A DNA stretch of 64,000 nucleotides from Ramlibacter agri (GTDB lineage Bacteria; Pseudomonadota; Gammaproteobacteria; Burkholderiales; Burkholderiaceae_C): positions 744,001 through 808,000 of the forward strand of contig NZ_JABBFX010000002.1 in assembly GCF_012927085.1 (NCBI RefSeq). Reading direction: 5' to 3'. Within the stretch, counting starts at the first letter, position 1, and each line of letters begins with the position of its first letter. The position numbers were made by a program, and so were the translations under genes. The notes under the pieces were generated by a model. The model saw only the letters and a program-made list of their open reading frames with translations, was not told the origin of the DNA and did no database searches. Of this stretch, positions 24,566 to 33,648 are shown piece after piece.

Positions 24566-25826
24566 ACAGCCCCTGCAGGTACCAGCGGTACTCGCTGGCG
24601 AATTTCAGCGGCCGTTCGCGGAACACCCAGACCAGGCCGGCGCCAACGCTGCGCGCCAGGAAGTAGTCGCGCAGCACCGCGCCGTCCTCTTCCCACCAGG
24701 CCGTCTCCACGCGGTACAGGCGCGCGAGGCGGCGCAAGGGGCCGCCGTAGTAGGCGACGTTGTCCTTCACCTCCAGCTCCAGCGGTTGCGGCAGCAGCCA
24801 GGTCGGATAGAGCGCGTCGGCGACGCCGTGAGTCGCTTTCGAGGGCTCCGCGCCGCGCACGGGCCTCCAGCGCTGCATCGCCTCGGGCCGGTGGTCCGCC
24901 TGCGGCAGTGCCATCACCACGTTGTCCTCGCCGAGCCGCACGCTCAGGCGCTCGACCAGCTGGTGCAGCTTCTCGCCCGGGCGGTTGTCCTCCGGCAGCA
25001 GGCTGGTCGTCAGGCCGCCCCACGGCACCGTCTCCAGCGAGCGCAGGCGCAGGTGGTTGGCCGGTGCGGCGATGGAAAGCCGGTTGAACTGCTCGCTGGC
25101 CAGGCGCCGCAGATGCTTCATGTCCTGGGTCGGTTCGGCCGTGCGCAGCTCCAGCTTCTCGTTGGGCGGCAGCCGCTTGCCATCGAGCCGCTTCAGGTCC
25201 AGCGTCCACTCGAATTCCAGCGCCAGCACGCCCAGGTTCCGCGCCTGCAGCCAGGCCTGCAGCAAGGTGAGCAGGTGCGAGCCCGTGAACAGCAGTTCCG
25301 GCGCGGAGGTGGCGAGCATCTGCAGTTCGAGATTCAGGTCGAAGCTGCCCGGCAAGGTGAGCCAGTCGTAGCGCTCCGGCCGCTGGCCATAGGCCGCGTC
25401 CAGCGCCTGCAGCAGCTCCGCGCCGAAGCGCCGGCTGACGCCGCCGCGCGGCAGCGCCCGCAGCTGGCCGAAGGTCAGGCAGCCGATGCGCTCCAGCGTG
25501 TGCAGGTGCGGGCCGGCGGCGGTGAGTGTGTCCAGCGGCAGGCCGTCGGGGACCTGTTCCGGCATCTCGCGCCCCTGCTCGCGCAGCCGCAGCAGCGCCA
25601 GGGCCACCAGCGCCGTCGCGCCATGCGCCCACACCGGCGCCGGCAAATCCGAGTTCAGCAACTGCCGCGCGAGCCGCTTGCGCCCGCCGAACAGGCGTTC
25701 GGAAGCCGAGACCTCCAGCAGCAAGGCCTCTTCGACGGCGGCGACCCGGGGCGTGAACTGCAAGCCACGCCAGCCCCAGGCCTGCCGCACTTCAGCGGAC
25801 GAGGCTTGCAGCGCGATCCAGTACAT
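24558..25826 (-). CDS. imuB: ImuB, inactive Y-family polymerase-like mutasome adaptor
   Basis: 422 residues. The N-terminal Y-family fold carries the ImuB hallmark EALLLEVSASERLFGG and lacks the catalytic acidic residues of active DinB/UmuC enzymes. ImuB is known to link ImuA/DnaE2 to the beta clamp. The gene overlaps imuA by 35 bases at its start and dnaE2 by 8 bases at its end, so the three are translationally coupled. Confidence 0.9.
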   Translation of the reverse strand: MYWIALQASSAEVRQAWGWRGLQFTPRVAAVEEALLLEVSASERLFGGRKRLARQLLNSDLPAPVWAHGATALVALALLRLREQGREMPEQVPDGLPLDTLTAAGPHLHTLERIGCLTFGQLRALPRGGVSRRFGAELLQALDAAYGQRPERYDWLTLPGSFDLNLELQMLATSAPELLFTGSHLLTLLQAWLQARNLGVLALEFEWTLDLKRLDGKRLPPNEKLELRTAEPTQDMKHLRRLASEQFNRLSIAAPANHLRLRSLETVPWGGLTTSLLPEDNRPGEKLHQLVERLSVRLGEDNVVMALPQADHRPEAMQRWRPVRGAEPSKATHGVADALYPTWLLPQPLELEVKDNVAYYGGPLRRLARLYRVETAWWEEDGAVLRDYFLARSVGAGLVWVFRERPLKFASEYRWYLQGLYA

Positions 25827-26523
25827 CGGACACGACTTGTTCGACGGGAAGGGGCGTGGCGGCGCGGCGCACCTTGCGCGCGGCCAGCAAGGCCGCGAGG
25901 CGCGCGGGATGCGCGTCCAGCATGACCGGCTGCAGCAGCGGCGGGCCGCGGCGCTTGAGGATGCTCACCTCCAGCTGCTCCGTGCCCTGCAACAGCAGGC
26001 GCAGGCGCGCCGGCGACGACTGCTCGCGGGCTTCGATGCCGCGAAAGGCGACCAGCAGGCGATCGTTCTGCTGCGCGCACAACTGCAGGCGGCGCAGCTC
26101 CTCCGCCTTCGCGCGTGGCACCCAGGCCAGCACCGCGCTGACGTCGGCGCAGCGCAGCGCCTGCTCCGCGGCCCACAGGCGCTGCGCAGGCTTGTCGGCG
26201 TGCACGCACAGCAGCTGCTGCGGCCTCAGGCCCTGGGCCTGCAAGGCCGGGCCGAAAGGCTCGTAAGGCGGGGCGACCAGCACGACCGGGCCGGATTCCT
26301 CGCGCATGCATTGCGCCAGCGCCGGCGCCAGCAATTGCCAGACGTGCTGCTGCGGCTGGGCCTGCAGCACCTCGACCAGGCAGCCGAGCGGCCAGCCCTG
26401 GCCCGGCAGCTGCGCGTCCAGCGCCGCGAAGCCCGTGGAGAGCACCTTTTCCTGCGCCTGCGCCAGTTCCCGCCCACGCCAGACGTGGCGAATTTGCAGG
26501 TCGGAAACGGCAGGGGCAGTCAT
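25792..26523 (-). CDS. imuA: ImuA, RecA-like mutasome protein
   Basis: 243 residues from ATG 26523. The sequence (KVLSTGFAALDAQLPGQGWPLGCLVEVL...VVLVAPPYEPFGPALQAQGL) is that of ImuA/SulA-like RecA-fold proteins found before imuB. A longer frame reaching 26628 is rejected because it would read through the LexA box and the promoter. With the -10 inside the SOS box, the mRNA leader would be only about 10 bases, so translation is nearly leaderless. It is the first gene of the SOS cassette imuA-imuB-dnaE2. Confidence 0.85.
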   Translation of the reverse strand: MTAPAVSDLQIRHVWRGRELAQAQEKVLSTGFAALDAQLPGQGWPLGCLVEVLQAQPQQHVWQLLAPALAQCMREESGPVVLVAPPYEPFGPALQAQGLRPQQLLCVHADKPAQRLWAAEQALRCADVSAVLAWVPRAKAEELRRLQLCAQQNDRLLVAFRGIEAREQSSPARLRLLLQGTEQLEVSILKRRGPPLLQPVMLDAHPARLAALLAARKVRRAATPLPVEQVVSDVLDRAASLVR

Positions 26524-26530
26524 GGCAGAA

Positions 26531-26550
26531 TACTGATTCTTTATACAGTA
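26531..26550 (-). promoter_or_regulatory. LexA (SOS) box of imuA-imuB-dnaE2
   Basis: TACTG, ten bases, CAGTA: the exact E. coli type TACTG-N10-CAGTA frame, A/T-rich inside. On the minus strand it contains the -10 TATAAA (26540-26545) with TTGTAG (26562-26567) 16 bases upstream, so bound LexA would cover the promoter. It is 7 bases from the imuA ATG. Confidence 0.93.
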
Positions 26551-26578
26551 TTCCTGGTCGCCTACAAGTGCCAGGAAT
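26550..26578. promoter_or_regulatory. inverted repeat between imuA and the ABC exporter gene
   Basis: ATTCCTGG (26550-26557) and CCAGGAAT (26571-26578) form eight perfect pairs around 13 bases. The repeat touches the LexA box and covers the imuA -35 and the likely upstream region of the divergent exporter gene. It could be an operator for another regulator; nothing else identifies it. Confidence 0.4.
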
Positions 26579-26626
26579 GCCCTTCCCACCAGCGATGTCA
26601 GGTTTCCGTTAAAACTCACCGGTTCC

Positions 26627-28477
26627 ATGTTCCGGCTGTTCGAAAAGCTGCTCCATCCCTACCCGGATGTCGAGCCCCCACCCCTTCCCAAGCGCTTCTT
26701 CGCCTTCGTCTGGGCCTGCACCGAGGGCCTGCGTGGCTACATCCTCGCGCTGGCCATCGTCAGCGCCATCATCTCCGGCTACGAGGCCTGGCTGTTCGGC
26801 ATGCTTGGGCAGGTGGTGGACTGGTTGTCGCGCTCCTCGCGCGAGACCTTCTGGCAGCAGCAAGACGGCCTGCTCACGGTGTACGCGGCGATCCTGCTGG
26901 CGAGCACCGTGGTGATCGCGCTGCAGACGATCCTCAAGCACCAGACGCTGGCCATCAACTTCCCACTGCGCCTGCGCTGGAACTTCCACCGGCTGATGCT
27001 GGGCCAGAGCCTGGCCTTCTACTCCGACGAGTTCGCCGGCCGCATCACGACCAAGGTCATGCAGACCGCGCTGGCCGTGCGCGAGATGATCTTCACGACG
27101 ACCGAGGTCATCATCGGCATCGGCGTCTACTTCATCACCATCCTCGGACTGGCGGCGGCCTTCGACGTGCGGCTGATGCTGCCCTTCCTGGGCTGGTTCG
27201 CGCTGTATGCCGTTTCGGTCTGGTACTTCGTGCCGCGCCTGGGCCGCATCGGCAAGAAGCAGGCCGATGCGCGCGCGATGATGACCGGCCGCATCACCGA
27301 CGCCTACACCAACATCTCCACCGTCAAGCTGTTCTCGCACACGCAGCGCGAGGCCAGCTTCGCGCGCCAGGCGATGACGGAGTTCATGACCACCGGCTAC
27401 CAGCAGATGCGGCTGGTCAGCAGCTTCGAGATCGTCAACCACGCACTGGTGGTGTTGCTGATCATCGCGGCCGGCGGCTACAGCATCTGGCTGTGGACGC
27501 AGGGCCAGGTCGGGCCCGGCGCGGTGGCCGCGGTGACCGCGATGGCGCTGCGCATCAGCGGCATGTCGCACTGGATCATGTGGGAAATGGCCTCGCTGTT
27601 CGAGAACATCGGCACCATCCAGGACGGCATCGGCACGCTGACCCGCCCGCGCCAGGTGGTGGACGAGCCCGATGCGAAGCCGCTGGCGGTGCCGCGCGGC
27701 GAGGTGAAGTTCGAGGACGTGCGCTTCGGCTACGGCAAGGCGCAGCCGATCATCGAGCACTTCAACCTCACCGTGAAGCCGGGCGAGAAGATCGGCCTGA
27801 TCGGCCGCTCCGGCGCCGGCAAGTCGACGCTGGTGAACCTGCTGCTGCGCTTCTACGACACCGAAGGCGGCCGCATCCTCATCGACGGCCAGGACATCGC
27901 GCACGTGACGCAGGACAGCCTGCGCCTGGCCATCGGCATGGTGACGCAGGACACCTCGCTGCTGCACCGCTCGGTGCACGACAACATCGTCTACGGCCGC
28001 CCGGGCGCGAGCGACGAGGAGCTGATGCGCGCGGCGCGCCGTGCGCAGGCGCACGAATTCATCATGAACCTGAGCGACCCGCAGGGGCGCAAGGGCTACG
28101 AGGCGCACGTGGGCGAACGGGGCGTCAAGCTCTCGGGCGGGCAGCGGCAGCGCGTGGCGATCGCGCGCGTGATGCTGAAAGACGCGCCGATCCTGCTGCT
28201 GGACGAAGCCACGAGCGCGCTCGACTCCGAGGTGGAGGCCGCCATCCAGGCGAGCCTGCAGCAGTTGATGCAGAACAAGACGGTGATCGCGATCGCTCAC
28301 CGCCTCTCGACCATCGCGGCGCTGGACCGGCTGGTGGTGCTGGACCAGGGGCGCATCGTGGAGCAAGGCTCGCACCGCGAACTGCTGGCGGCCGGCGGCC
28401 TGTACGCGCGCCTGTGGGCGCACCAGAGCGGCGGCTTCCTCGGCGAGAGCAGCGAAGAGGAAGCGCTTGAGGCCTAG
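26627..28477 (+). CDS. ABC exporter, fused permease and ATPase
   Basis: 616 residues. Six membrane segments of an ABC_membrane exporter domain occupy about the first 340. The ATPase has Walker A GRSGAGKST, signature LSGGQRQRVAIARVML, Walker B PILLLDEATSALDSE and the switch IAHRLSTIAAL. It is a homodimeric exporter of the MsbA/LmrA type; the substrate is unknown. It is divergent from the SOS cassette over a 104-base gap and overlaps the glycosylase gene by 11 bases, which may mean co-expression with DNA repair. Confidence 0.85.
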   Translation: MFRLFEKLLHPYPDVEPPPLPKRFFAFVWACTEGLRGYILALAIVSAIISGYEAWLFGMLGQVVDWLSRSSRETFWQQQDGLLTVYAAILLASTVVIALQTILKHQTLAINFPLRLRWNFHRLMLGQSLAFYSDEFAGRITTKVMQTALAVREMIFTTTEVIIGIGVYFITILGLAAAFDVRLMLPFLGWFALYAVSVWYFVPRLGRIGKKQADARAMMTGRITDAYTNISTVKLFSHTQREASFARQAMTEFMTTGYQQMRLVSSFEIVNHALVVLLIIAAGGYSIWLWTQGQVGPGAVAAVTAMALRISGMSHWIMWEMASLFENIGTIQDGIGTLTRPRQVVDEPDAKPLAVPRGEVKFEDVRFGYGKAQPIIEHFNLTVKPGEKIGLIGRSGAGKSTLVNLLLRFYDTEGGRILIDGQDIAHVTQDSLRLAIGMVTQDTSLLHRSVHDNIVYGRPGASDEELMRAARRAQAHEFIMNLSDPQGRKGYEAHVGERGVKLSGGQRQRVAIARVMLKDAPILLLDEATSALDSEVEAAIQASLQQLMQNKTVIAIAHRLSTIAALDRLVVLDQGRIVEQGSHRELLAAGGLYARLWAHQSGGFLGESSEEEALEA

Positions 28478-29033
28478 CAAGCTGAAGCCGCAGGACTTCC
28501 AGCGCGACGCCGAGGAAATGGCGCGCGTGCTGATCGGCGCCGTGCTGCTGGTGGACGGCGTCGGCGGCCGCATCGTCGAGACCGAGGCCTACGACATGTC
28601 CGAGCCGGCCTCGCACACGTATGGCGGGCCAACCGCGCGCAACGCGTCGATGTTCGGGCCGCCGGGGCGGGCTTATGTGTATCGCTCCTACGGCATCCAC
28701 TGGTGCCTGAACTTCGTCTGCCGCGAGGAAGGCCATGGCGCAGGGGTGTTGATCCGCGCGATCGAGCCCTTGCAGGGCCTAGCCGTCATGTGCGAGCGGC
28801 GCGGGCTGCACGATCCGCGCCTGCTTTGCTCGGGGCCGGGACGCGTCGGCCAGGCGCTGGCCATCGCGCATGACATGAACGGCTACCGGCTGGACCAGAA
28901 GCCTTTCGAAGTGCACGCCCCCGACAGGCTGCACGAGATCGCGATCGGGCCGCGGATCGGGATCAGCAAGGCGGCGGAAGTGCCGTGGCGCTTCGGGCTG
29001 GCGGGTTCGCCCTATCTGAGCCGGCGCTTTTGA
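28467..29033 (+). CDS. mpg: 3-methyladenine DNA glycosylase (AAG/MPG family)
   Basis: 188 residues. The AAG-family motifs ARVLIGAVLL, GRIVETEAYD, ASHTYGGPTARNASMFGPPG and AYVYRSYGIHWCLNFV are clear. It excises alkylated purines in base excision repair. The start is TTG 28467, inside the end of the exporter gene, with GAGGAAG well placed upstream; no ATG precedes the conserved region. The location next to the SOS cassette suggests a repair neighbourhood. Confidence 0.88.
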   Translation: MRPSKLKPQDFQRDAEEMARVLIGAVLLVDGVGGRIVETEAYDMSEPASHTYGGPTARNASMFGPPGRAYVYRSYGIHWCLNFVCREEGHGAGVLIRAIEPLQGLAVMCERRGLHDPRLLCSGPGRVGQALAIAHDMNGYRLDQKPFEVHAPDRLHEIAIGPRIGISKAAEVPWRFGLAGSPYLSRRF

Positions 29034-29050
29034 CCTCTTATCATCCCCCC

Positions 29051-29134
29051 ATGAACACGACCCGGCGGTTGGCCACCAACCCGCCTCCCTTCGCACCCCC
29101 GATGGTCACCGCGCCGCCTCCGGCGCGCCGCTGA
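29051..29134 (+). CDS. putative proline-rich leader peptide upstream of EamA transporter
   Basis: 27 codons. The peptide is rich in Pro (PPPFAPP, APPPARR-stop). GGCGGTTGG (29064-29072) and CCAACCCGCC (29076-29085), then CGCGCC/GGCGCG (29110-29115/29122-29127), form hairpins inside it. A further hairpin (29187-29209) sits before the transporter gene. Consecutive prolines followed by Arg-Arg-stop are the kind of codons that slow ribosomes, as in MgtL-type leaders. No ribosome-binding site is visible, so translation is uncertain. Confidence 0.35.
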   Translation: MNTTRRLATNPPPFAPPMVTAPPPARR

Positions 29135-29186
29135 CCTTCCTCGTGCTCCTGCCGTAGCTGCGCTGCGCGCGGGGCTTCGTGTTCGC

Positions 29187-29209
29187 GCGGGCATGCCGTG
29201 CATGCCCGC
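29187..29209 (+). promoter_or_regulatory. hairpin just upstream of EamA gene
   Basis: GCGGGCATG and CATGCCCGC form nine perfect pairs with a CCGTG loop, ending about 6 bases before the AGGGTGG ribosome-binding site of the gene at 29227. No U-tract follows, so it is not a terminator. Confidence 0.5.
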
Positions 29210-29226
29210 CAGCCAAGGGTGGTGCC

Positions 29227-30123
29227 ATGTCTTTCCGTTCTTCCGTCGCGGCCGCGTCCGGCCCGACGTCCCTGTTCGTGCTCCTCTGGAGCAGCGGCGC
29301 CCTGTTCGCCAAATGGGGGCTGGCTTACGCCAGCGCCTTCACTTTCCTCTCGCTGCGCTTTGCTCTCGCATTGGCCGTTCTGTCCGTGATCGCGCTGCGG
29401 CGCGGACGCTGGCTGCCCTTGCCGGGCACGCGCAAGCAGGTCGCGCTGACGGGCCTCGTGCTGGTCGGCTGTTACTCGGTCTTCTACCTCCTCGCGCTGG
29501 CCCACGGCATGACGCCCGGGGTGCTGGCCACGGTGATGGGCGTGCAGCCGCTGCTGACGCTCGCGCTCACCGAAAGGCCGCTGTCCCTGCGGCGCATCGC
29601 GGGCCTCTTGCTGGCGCTGGCGGGATTGGCGCTGGTGGTCTTCGACAGCCTGCTGGCGGCGCGGCTCGGCCTCGCGGGCGTGCTGGCCGCACTGGCGGCG
29701 CTGGCGGCCATGACCTGGGGCACCCTGCTGCAGAAGCGCCTGCAGCAGGCGCCGCTGGACGTGTTGCCGCTGCAGTACGCTGTCGCGCTCGCGCTGTGCC
29801 TGCTGGCCCTGCCCTTCGCCGAAGTGCGCGTGCAGTGGTCGGCCGGACTGGCGCTGTCGGTGGGCTGGCTCGCGTTGGTGATTTCGGTGGCGGCGACCTT
29901 GCTGCTGTATCGCCTGATCCAGGCCGGCAACCTGGTGAACGTCACCAGCCTGTTCTACCTCGTGCCGGGTGGAACCGCGCTGCTGGATTGGGCGGTGCTG
30001 GGGAATGCGATGGCGCCGGCGGCGATCGCGGGGCTGGGGGCGATCGTCGGGGGACTGCTGGTCGCCATGATCATCAACGCGACGGCGTCACCGTCACGCT
30101 GCCGCCGTTGTTCACGATCGTGA
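29227..30123 (+). CDS. EamA/DMT superfamily transporter
   Basis: 298 residues with about ten membrane helices in two EamA repeats (SLFVLLWSSGALFAKWGLAY at the start, second repeat from AALAAMTWGTLLQKRLQQ). Members export amino acids or other metabolites; the substrate is unknown. ATG 29227 has AGGGTGG. The 193-base region upstream holds a candidate leader peptide and hairpins. The 3' end overlaps the convergent secreted-protein gene by 50 bases. Confidence 0.82.
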   Translation: MSFRSSVAAASGPTSLFVLLWSSGALFAKWGLAYASAFTFLSLRFALALAVLSVIALRRGRWLPLPGTRKQVALTGLVLVGCYSVFYLLALAHGMTPGVLATVMGVQPLLTLALTERPLSLRRIAGLLLALAGLALVVFDSLLAARLGLAGVLAALAALAAMTWGTLLQKRLQQAPLDVLPLQYAVALALCLLALPFAEVRVQWSAGLALSVGWLALVISVAATLLLYRLIQAGNLVNVTSLFYLVPGGTALLDWAVLGNAMAPAAIAGLGAIVGGLLVAMIINATASPSRCRRCSRS

Positions 30124-30706
30124 CCGGCGGATCGCGCAATTCGGTGATCACCACCTGCCGGCGCCCGCGCGGGGCGGCGGCGCCGTAGGTGGCCGGGCCG
30201 GCGCCCAGCGACGTGGTGTCGGGCGCGGCCGGCGCGGCGGCGACGAAGGTCGGCGCCGGCAGCACCGTCACCGTGGGCTTGATCGCGCGGTCGGCTGCCT
30301 GCGGCGGCACCATCACGATGTCGCCCGCCACCTGCACGTGCGGCAGGCGCGAGGCTTCGGCCGTTTCGCGGCTGGTGAACAGCGGCGCCGGCGGGCCACT
30401 GCGCGCCACCGTGCGCGTCGCCGAGCGCTCCATCGCCATGTGATTGGGCGGGACGTCGCTGCCCGTCGGCCGCGCCAGCGCGCCCAGCGTCACGCGCTGG
30501 CAGGTGCTGGTCTCATCGAACTCCAGGCGCGCCCCTGCCGGATAGCCGCGTGCCCTCAGGCCTTCGTGCAGTTGCAGGCGCATGTCCACCGGCGCATCGG
30601 CGCCGCTGTACAGCACGCGGTCGCGGCTGTCGTAGACGGTGTAGCAGGCCATGGCCTTGGCGCCAATGAGCGCCAGGCCCAGGAGCAGTGCGAGTTTCGA
30701 TTTCAT
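30074..30706 (-). CDS. hypothetical secreted protein
   Basis: 210 residues. A clear signal peptide (KSKLALLLGLALIGAKAMA, cleavage near residue 20) is followed by a short region starting CYTVYDSRDRVLYSG that resembles a conserved periplasmic domain of burkholderial proteins. A long low-complexity Pro/Ala/Val-rich part and a basic stretch with VVITELRDPPVTIVN follow. No enzyme motif is seen. ATG 30706 is chosen because the signal peptide starts there. Confidence 0.6.
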   Translation of the reverse strand: MKSKLALLLGLALIGAKAMACYTVYDSRDRVLYSGADAPVDMRLQLHEGLRARGYPAGARLEFDETSTCQRVTLGALARPTGSDVPPNHMAMERSATRTVARSGPPAPLFTSRETAEASRLPHVQVAGDIVMVPPQAADRAIKPTVTVLPAPTFVAAAPAAPDTTSLGAGPATYGAAAPRGRRQVVITELRDPPVTIVNNGGSVTVTPSR

Positions 30707-30836
30707 GGTCGCCTCTAGCGCCGGTGCATGCGGCGGCAAATTCAGATGCGGCCATGATGAGTACCGCGCCGCGCAGGGTGCGCAGTCCTAGGCAGTCAAC
30801 GGCTGTAGTCGCTCTTCCCGCCGGCGCGGCGGACCG

Positions 30837-32216
30837 CTACCAGTGGGCGGGTGCGCTGCCGGGCGGCATCGAAGGCCGCGTCCACGCGGCCGGTGTGCGG
30901 CTCAGCTGGGCGCTGTGGCGCACCGCGCGCAGCTCGCCGAAGCCGGAAGCGCTGGTCTCCAGCCATGCATCGAGCGCCGGCGCTTGCGCCGCCAGGCCGC
31001 CTTCGACACGGCCCAGCGCGCGCAGCCAGCGCCCGGTCTGCGCCAGCGACACCTGCACGTGCCAGCTGCCGCCTTCCAGCTGCTGCCGGCGCAGTGCCGC
31101 GGCCGCGCCGAAAGCGATGAGGTAGCCGGTGGCCTGGTCGAGGATCTGCATGGGCAGCGGCCGCGGCTTGCCCGGCGAGCCGGCTGCTTCGCCCTCGGCC
31201 AGGTTGAAGCCGCTGGCGGTCTGCACCAGCGAATCGAAGCCGCGCCGGCCACTCCACGGCCCATGCGGTCCATAAGCGGACAAGGAGACGTAGACGATGC
31301 CGGGCCGCGCAGCCGCCACCTGCTCCACGCCGAAGCCCAGCTGCTGCAGCCCGCCCGGGCGGTAGCCCTGCACGAAGACATGCGCATCCCGAAGCAAGGT
31401 GTGCATCGTCACGCGGCCTTCGTCGGAGCGCAGGTCCACCAGCGCCGAGCGCTTGCCCCGGCTCGTGTCCGCGATCGCTTCGATGTTCGGCAACTGCGGC
31501 GAATTCACCAGCATCACGTCCGCGCCATACGCCGCCAGCGCGCGGCCGCCGACCGGGCCGGCCAGGATGCGCGTCAGGTCCAGCACGCGCACGCCTTCCA
31601 GCGGGCGCTGGTCGTCGCGCAGCAAAGGCAAGGTGAGCGGAGCCGCGTCACCGACGCGCGTGATCGTCATCAGCGGCTGCGCGGCGATGGCCTGGCCTTG
31701 CGGCGAGGCATCCCACTCGGCGAAGCTGCGCAAGGCGGTGGCGACCAGGCCGGCGTCGGCCGCGGCCTGCTCGAAATCCAGCGCCTTCCAGCGCAGCATG
31801 GCGGCTTCGGCGTCAGCGCGAGCGGCCGTGGCCGGATCCAGGCCCAGCAGGCGCAGCGCGCCGTCACGGTGGTGGGCGAAATTGGCGTGCACGCGCACCC
31901 AGCCATCGGCGGTGCGGTACAGGCCGGAGAACTTGTCCCAGAGCTCGGGCACCTGGCCGTCCAGGCTGAACCAGCCCAGGCACTCGGCGCAGGCATGCGC
32001 GGCGTCGACGCTAACCGACTGGCGCGCTTGCCCGCGCACATGGCCGACTTCGCAGGCGGCCAGTGCGGCCGCCGCGATGGTGCTTTGCGCAGCCGTGGCA
32101 ACCGCGAAGGAGGAAGGCCAGGCCGGGTCCTGCCCCGTCAGGGCGGCGCATCCCAGGGCTTCCTGCGGCAGCCCACCGAGCTGCCACAGGCCTGCCAGGG
32201 CGGCTTGCGCTTTCAC
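30837..32216 (-). CDS. class III (CaiB/BaiF-type) CoA transferase with swapped domain order
   Basis: 459 residues. The segment that normally opens this family ([38 protein letters not shown]) starts only near residue 235. The preceding part ([32 protein letters not shown]) resembles the usual C-terminal portion. GTG 32216 overlaps the scoB stop (GTGA), so it is translationally coupled to scoAB. It probably moves CoA between acyl acids; the substrate is unknown. Confidence 0.7.
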   Translation of the reverse strand: MKAQAALAGLWQLGGLPQEALGCAALTGQDPAWPSSFAVATAAQSTIAAAALAACEVGHVRGQARQSVSVDAAHACAECLGWFSLDGQVPELWDKFSGLYRTADGWVRVHANFAHHRDGALRLLGLDPATAARADAEAAMLRWKALDFEQAAADAGLVATALRSFAEWDASPQGQAIAAQPLMTITRVGDAAPLTLPLLRDDQRPLEGVRVLDLTRILAGPVGGRALAAYGADVMLVNSPQLPNIEAIADTSRGKRSALVDLRSDEGRVTMHTLLRDAHVFVQGYRPGGLQQLGFGVEQVAAARPGIVYVSLSAYGPHGPWSGRRGFDSLVQTASGFNLAEGEAAGSPGKPRPLPMQILDQATGYLIAFGAAAALRRQQLEGGSWHVQVSLAQTGRWLRALGRVEGGLAAQAPALDAWLETSASGFGELRAVRHSAQLSRTPAAWTRPSMPPGSAPAHW

Positions 32217-32851
32217 TGGATCAGCTGGACGCCGGTCTTGGACTGCACGTGTTCGAAGGTGACGCCGGGCGCCAGCTCCAGCACCTTCAGGCCCTTGGGC
32301 GTGACATCGAACACGCCCAGGTCGGTGATGATCAGGTCCACCACGCCCACGCCCGTCAGCGGCAGCGTGCACTTGGGCAGGATCTTCAGGTCCTCGGTGC
32401 CGTCCTTCTTGCGGGCCACGTGCTCCATCAGCACGATGACGCGCGGCACGCCGGCCACCAGGTCCATGGCGCCGCCCATGCCCTTGACCATCTTGCCGGG
32501 AATCATCCAGTTGGCCAGGTCGCCGTGCTCGCTGACCTGCATGGCGCCCAGGATGGACAGGTTGATCTTGCCGCCGCGGATCATGGCGAAGCTGTCATGG
32601 CTGCCGAAGATGGACGATCCCTTGATGGTCGTCACCGTCTGCTTGCCGGCGTTGATCAGGTCGGCGTCCACTTCCGCGTCGGTCGGGAAGGGGCCTATGC
32701 CCAGCATGCCGTTTTCGGACTGCAGCCAGACTTCCTTGTCGCCGGTGAAGTTGGCCACCAGCGTCGGGATGCCGATGCCGAGGTTGACGTAGAAGCCGTC
32801 CTTGAGTTCCTGGGCCGCGCGCGCGGCCATCTGGTCTTGGGTCCAGGGCAT
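32213..32851 (-). CDS. scoB: 3-oxoacid CoA-transferase subunit B
   Basis: 212 residues. The active-site Glu46 lies in [12 protein letters not shown], and [14 protein letters not shown] and [11 protein letters not shown] are family motifs. With subunit A it transfers CoA from succinyl-CoA to acetoacetate or a related oxoacid. ATG 32851 lies 11 bases after scoA, and its stop overlaps the next CoA transferase gene. Confidence 0.92.
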   Translation of the reverse strand: MPWTQDQMAARAAQELKDGFYVNLGIGIPTLVANFTGDKEVWLQSENGMLGIGPFPTDAEVDADLINAGKQTVTTIKGSSIFGSHDSFAMIRGGKINLSILGAMQVSEHGDLANWMIPGKMVKGMGGAMDLVAGVPRVIVLMEHVARKKDGTEDLKILPKCTLPLTGVGVVDLIITDLGVFDVTPKGLKVLELAPGVTFEHVQSKTGVQLIQ

Positions 32852-32862
32852 TGTCTGACTCC

Positions 32863-33561
32863 TCAGGCGGGACGGGTGGTGCGCTTTTCGATGCGCTTCT
32901 CGGGATTCGGGTTGTGCACGATGCGGTGCACGTAGATGCCGGGCAGGTGGATGTCGTCCGGGGCCAGTTCGCCCACTTCGACGATCTTCTCCACCTCCAC
33001 GATGCAGACCTTGCCGGCCATCGCCACCGCGGGGTTGAAGTTGCGCGCCGTCAGGTTGAAGCGCAGGTTGCCGCTCTTGTCGGCCACGTCGGCCTTCACC
33101 AGCGAGACTTCGGGCACCAGCGAGCGCTCCATCACGTAGGTCTCGCCGTCGAATTCGCGCAGTTCCTTGCCCTCGGCCACCAGGGTGCCGACGCCGGTCT
33201 TGGTGAAGAAGGCCGGGATGCCGGCGCCGCCGGCGCGCAGCTTCTCGGCCAGCGTGCCCTGGGGCGTGAATTCCAGCTGCAGCTCGCCCGCCAGGTACTG
33301 GCGCTCGAACTCCTTGTTCTCGCCGACGTAGGAGGAGATCATCTTCTGGATCTGGCGCGTCTCCAGCAGCTTGCCGAGGCCGAAGCCGTCGACGCCCGCG
33401 TTGTTGGAGATGACCGTGAGGTCCTTGACGCCGCTGTCCTTCAGCGCCTCGATCAGCGCCTCGGGAATGCCGCACAGGCCGAAGCCGCCGACGGCCATCA
33501 GCTGGCCCGTCTTGACCACGCCGTCCAGCGCCGCCGCTGCATTGGGGTAGATCTTGTTCAC
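32863..33561 (-). CDS. scoA: 3-oxoacid CoA-transferase subunit A
   Basis: 232 residues. The family motifs [27 protein letters not shown] and [10 protein letters not shown] are present. It forms the heteromeric transferase with scoB for ketone-body or oxoacid use. It is the first gene of the unit, transcribed away from a PAS-LuxR regulator across an 87-base gap holding an inverted repeat (33605-33628). Confidence 0.92.
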   Translation of the reverse strand: MNKIYPNAAAALDGVVKTGQLMAVGGFGLCGIPEALIEALKDSGVKDLTVISNNAGVDGFGLGKLLETRQIQKMISSYVGENKEFERQYLAGELQLEFTPQGTLAEKLRAGGAGIPAFFTKTGVGTLVAEGKELREFDGETYVMERSLVPEVSLVKADVADKSGNLRFNLTARNFNPAVAMAGKVCIVEVEKIVEVGELAPDDIHLPGIYVHRIVHNPNPEKRIEKRTTRPA

Positions 33562-33604
33562 ACTGTCTCCTGCTGGGACGAAGATGCCCGGATGGGCGCT
33601 ACGA

Positions 33605-33628
33605 TACTACCTACGATGTTACGTAGTA
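33605..33628. promoter_or_regulatory. inverted repeat (TACTAC-N12-GTAGTA), likely operator
   Basis: TACTAC (33605-33610) and GTAGTA (33623-33628) are exact reverse complements separated by 12 bases that include TACG and TTACGTA-like sequence. It sits between scoA and the divergent PAS-LuxR gene and is AT-rich against the surroundings. The PAS-LuxR protein is the natural candidate to bind it; this is inference. Confidence 0.5.
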
Positions 33629-33648
33629 ATCCCTAGAGGCCCCACCGG

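Noticed and set aside
21557..25087. 1176-codon plus-strand frame opposite dnaE2
   Set aside because: Shadow; dnaE2 on the minus strand is complete and recognisable.
26524..26628. Longer imuA starting at 26628
   Set aside because: It would translate through the LexA box and the promoter; the family start aligns with ATG 26523.
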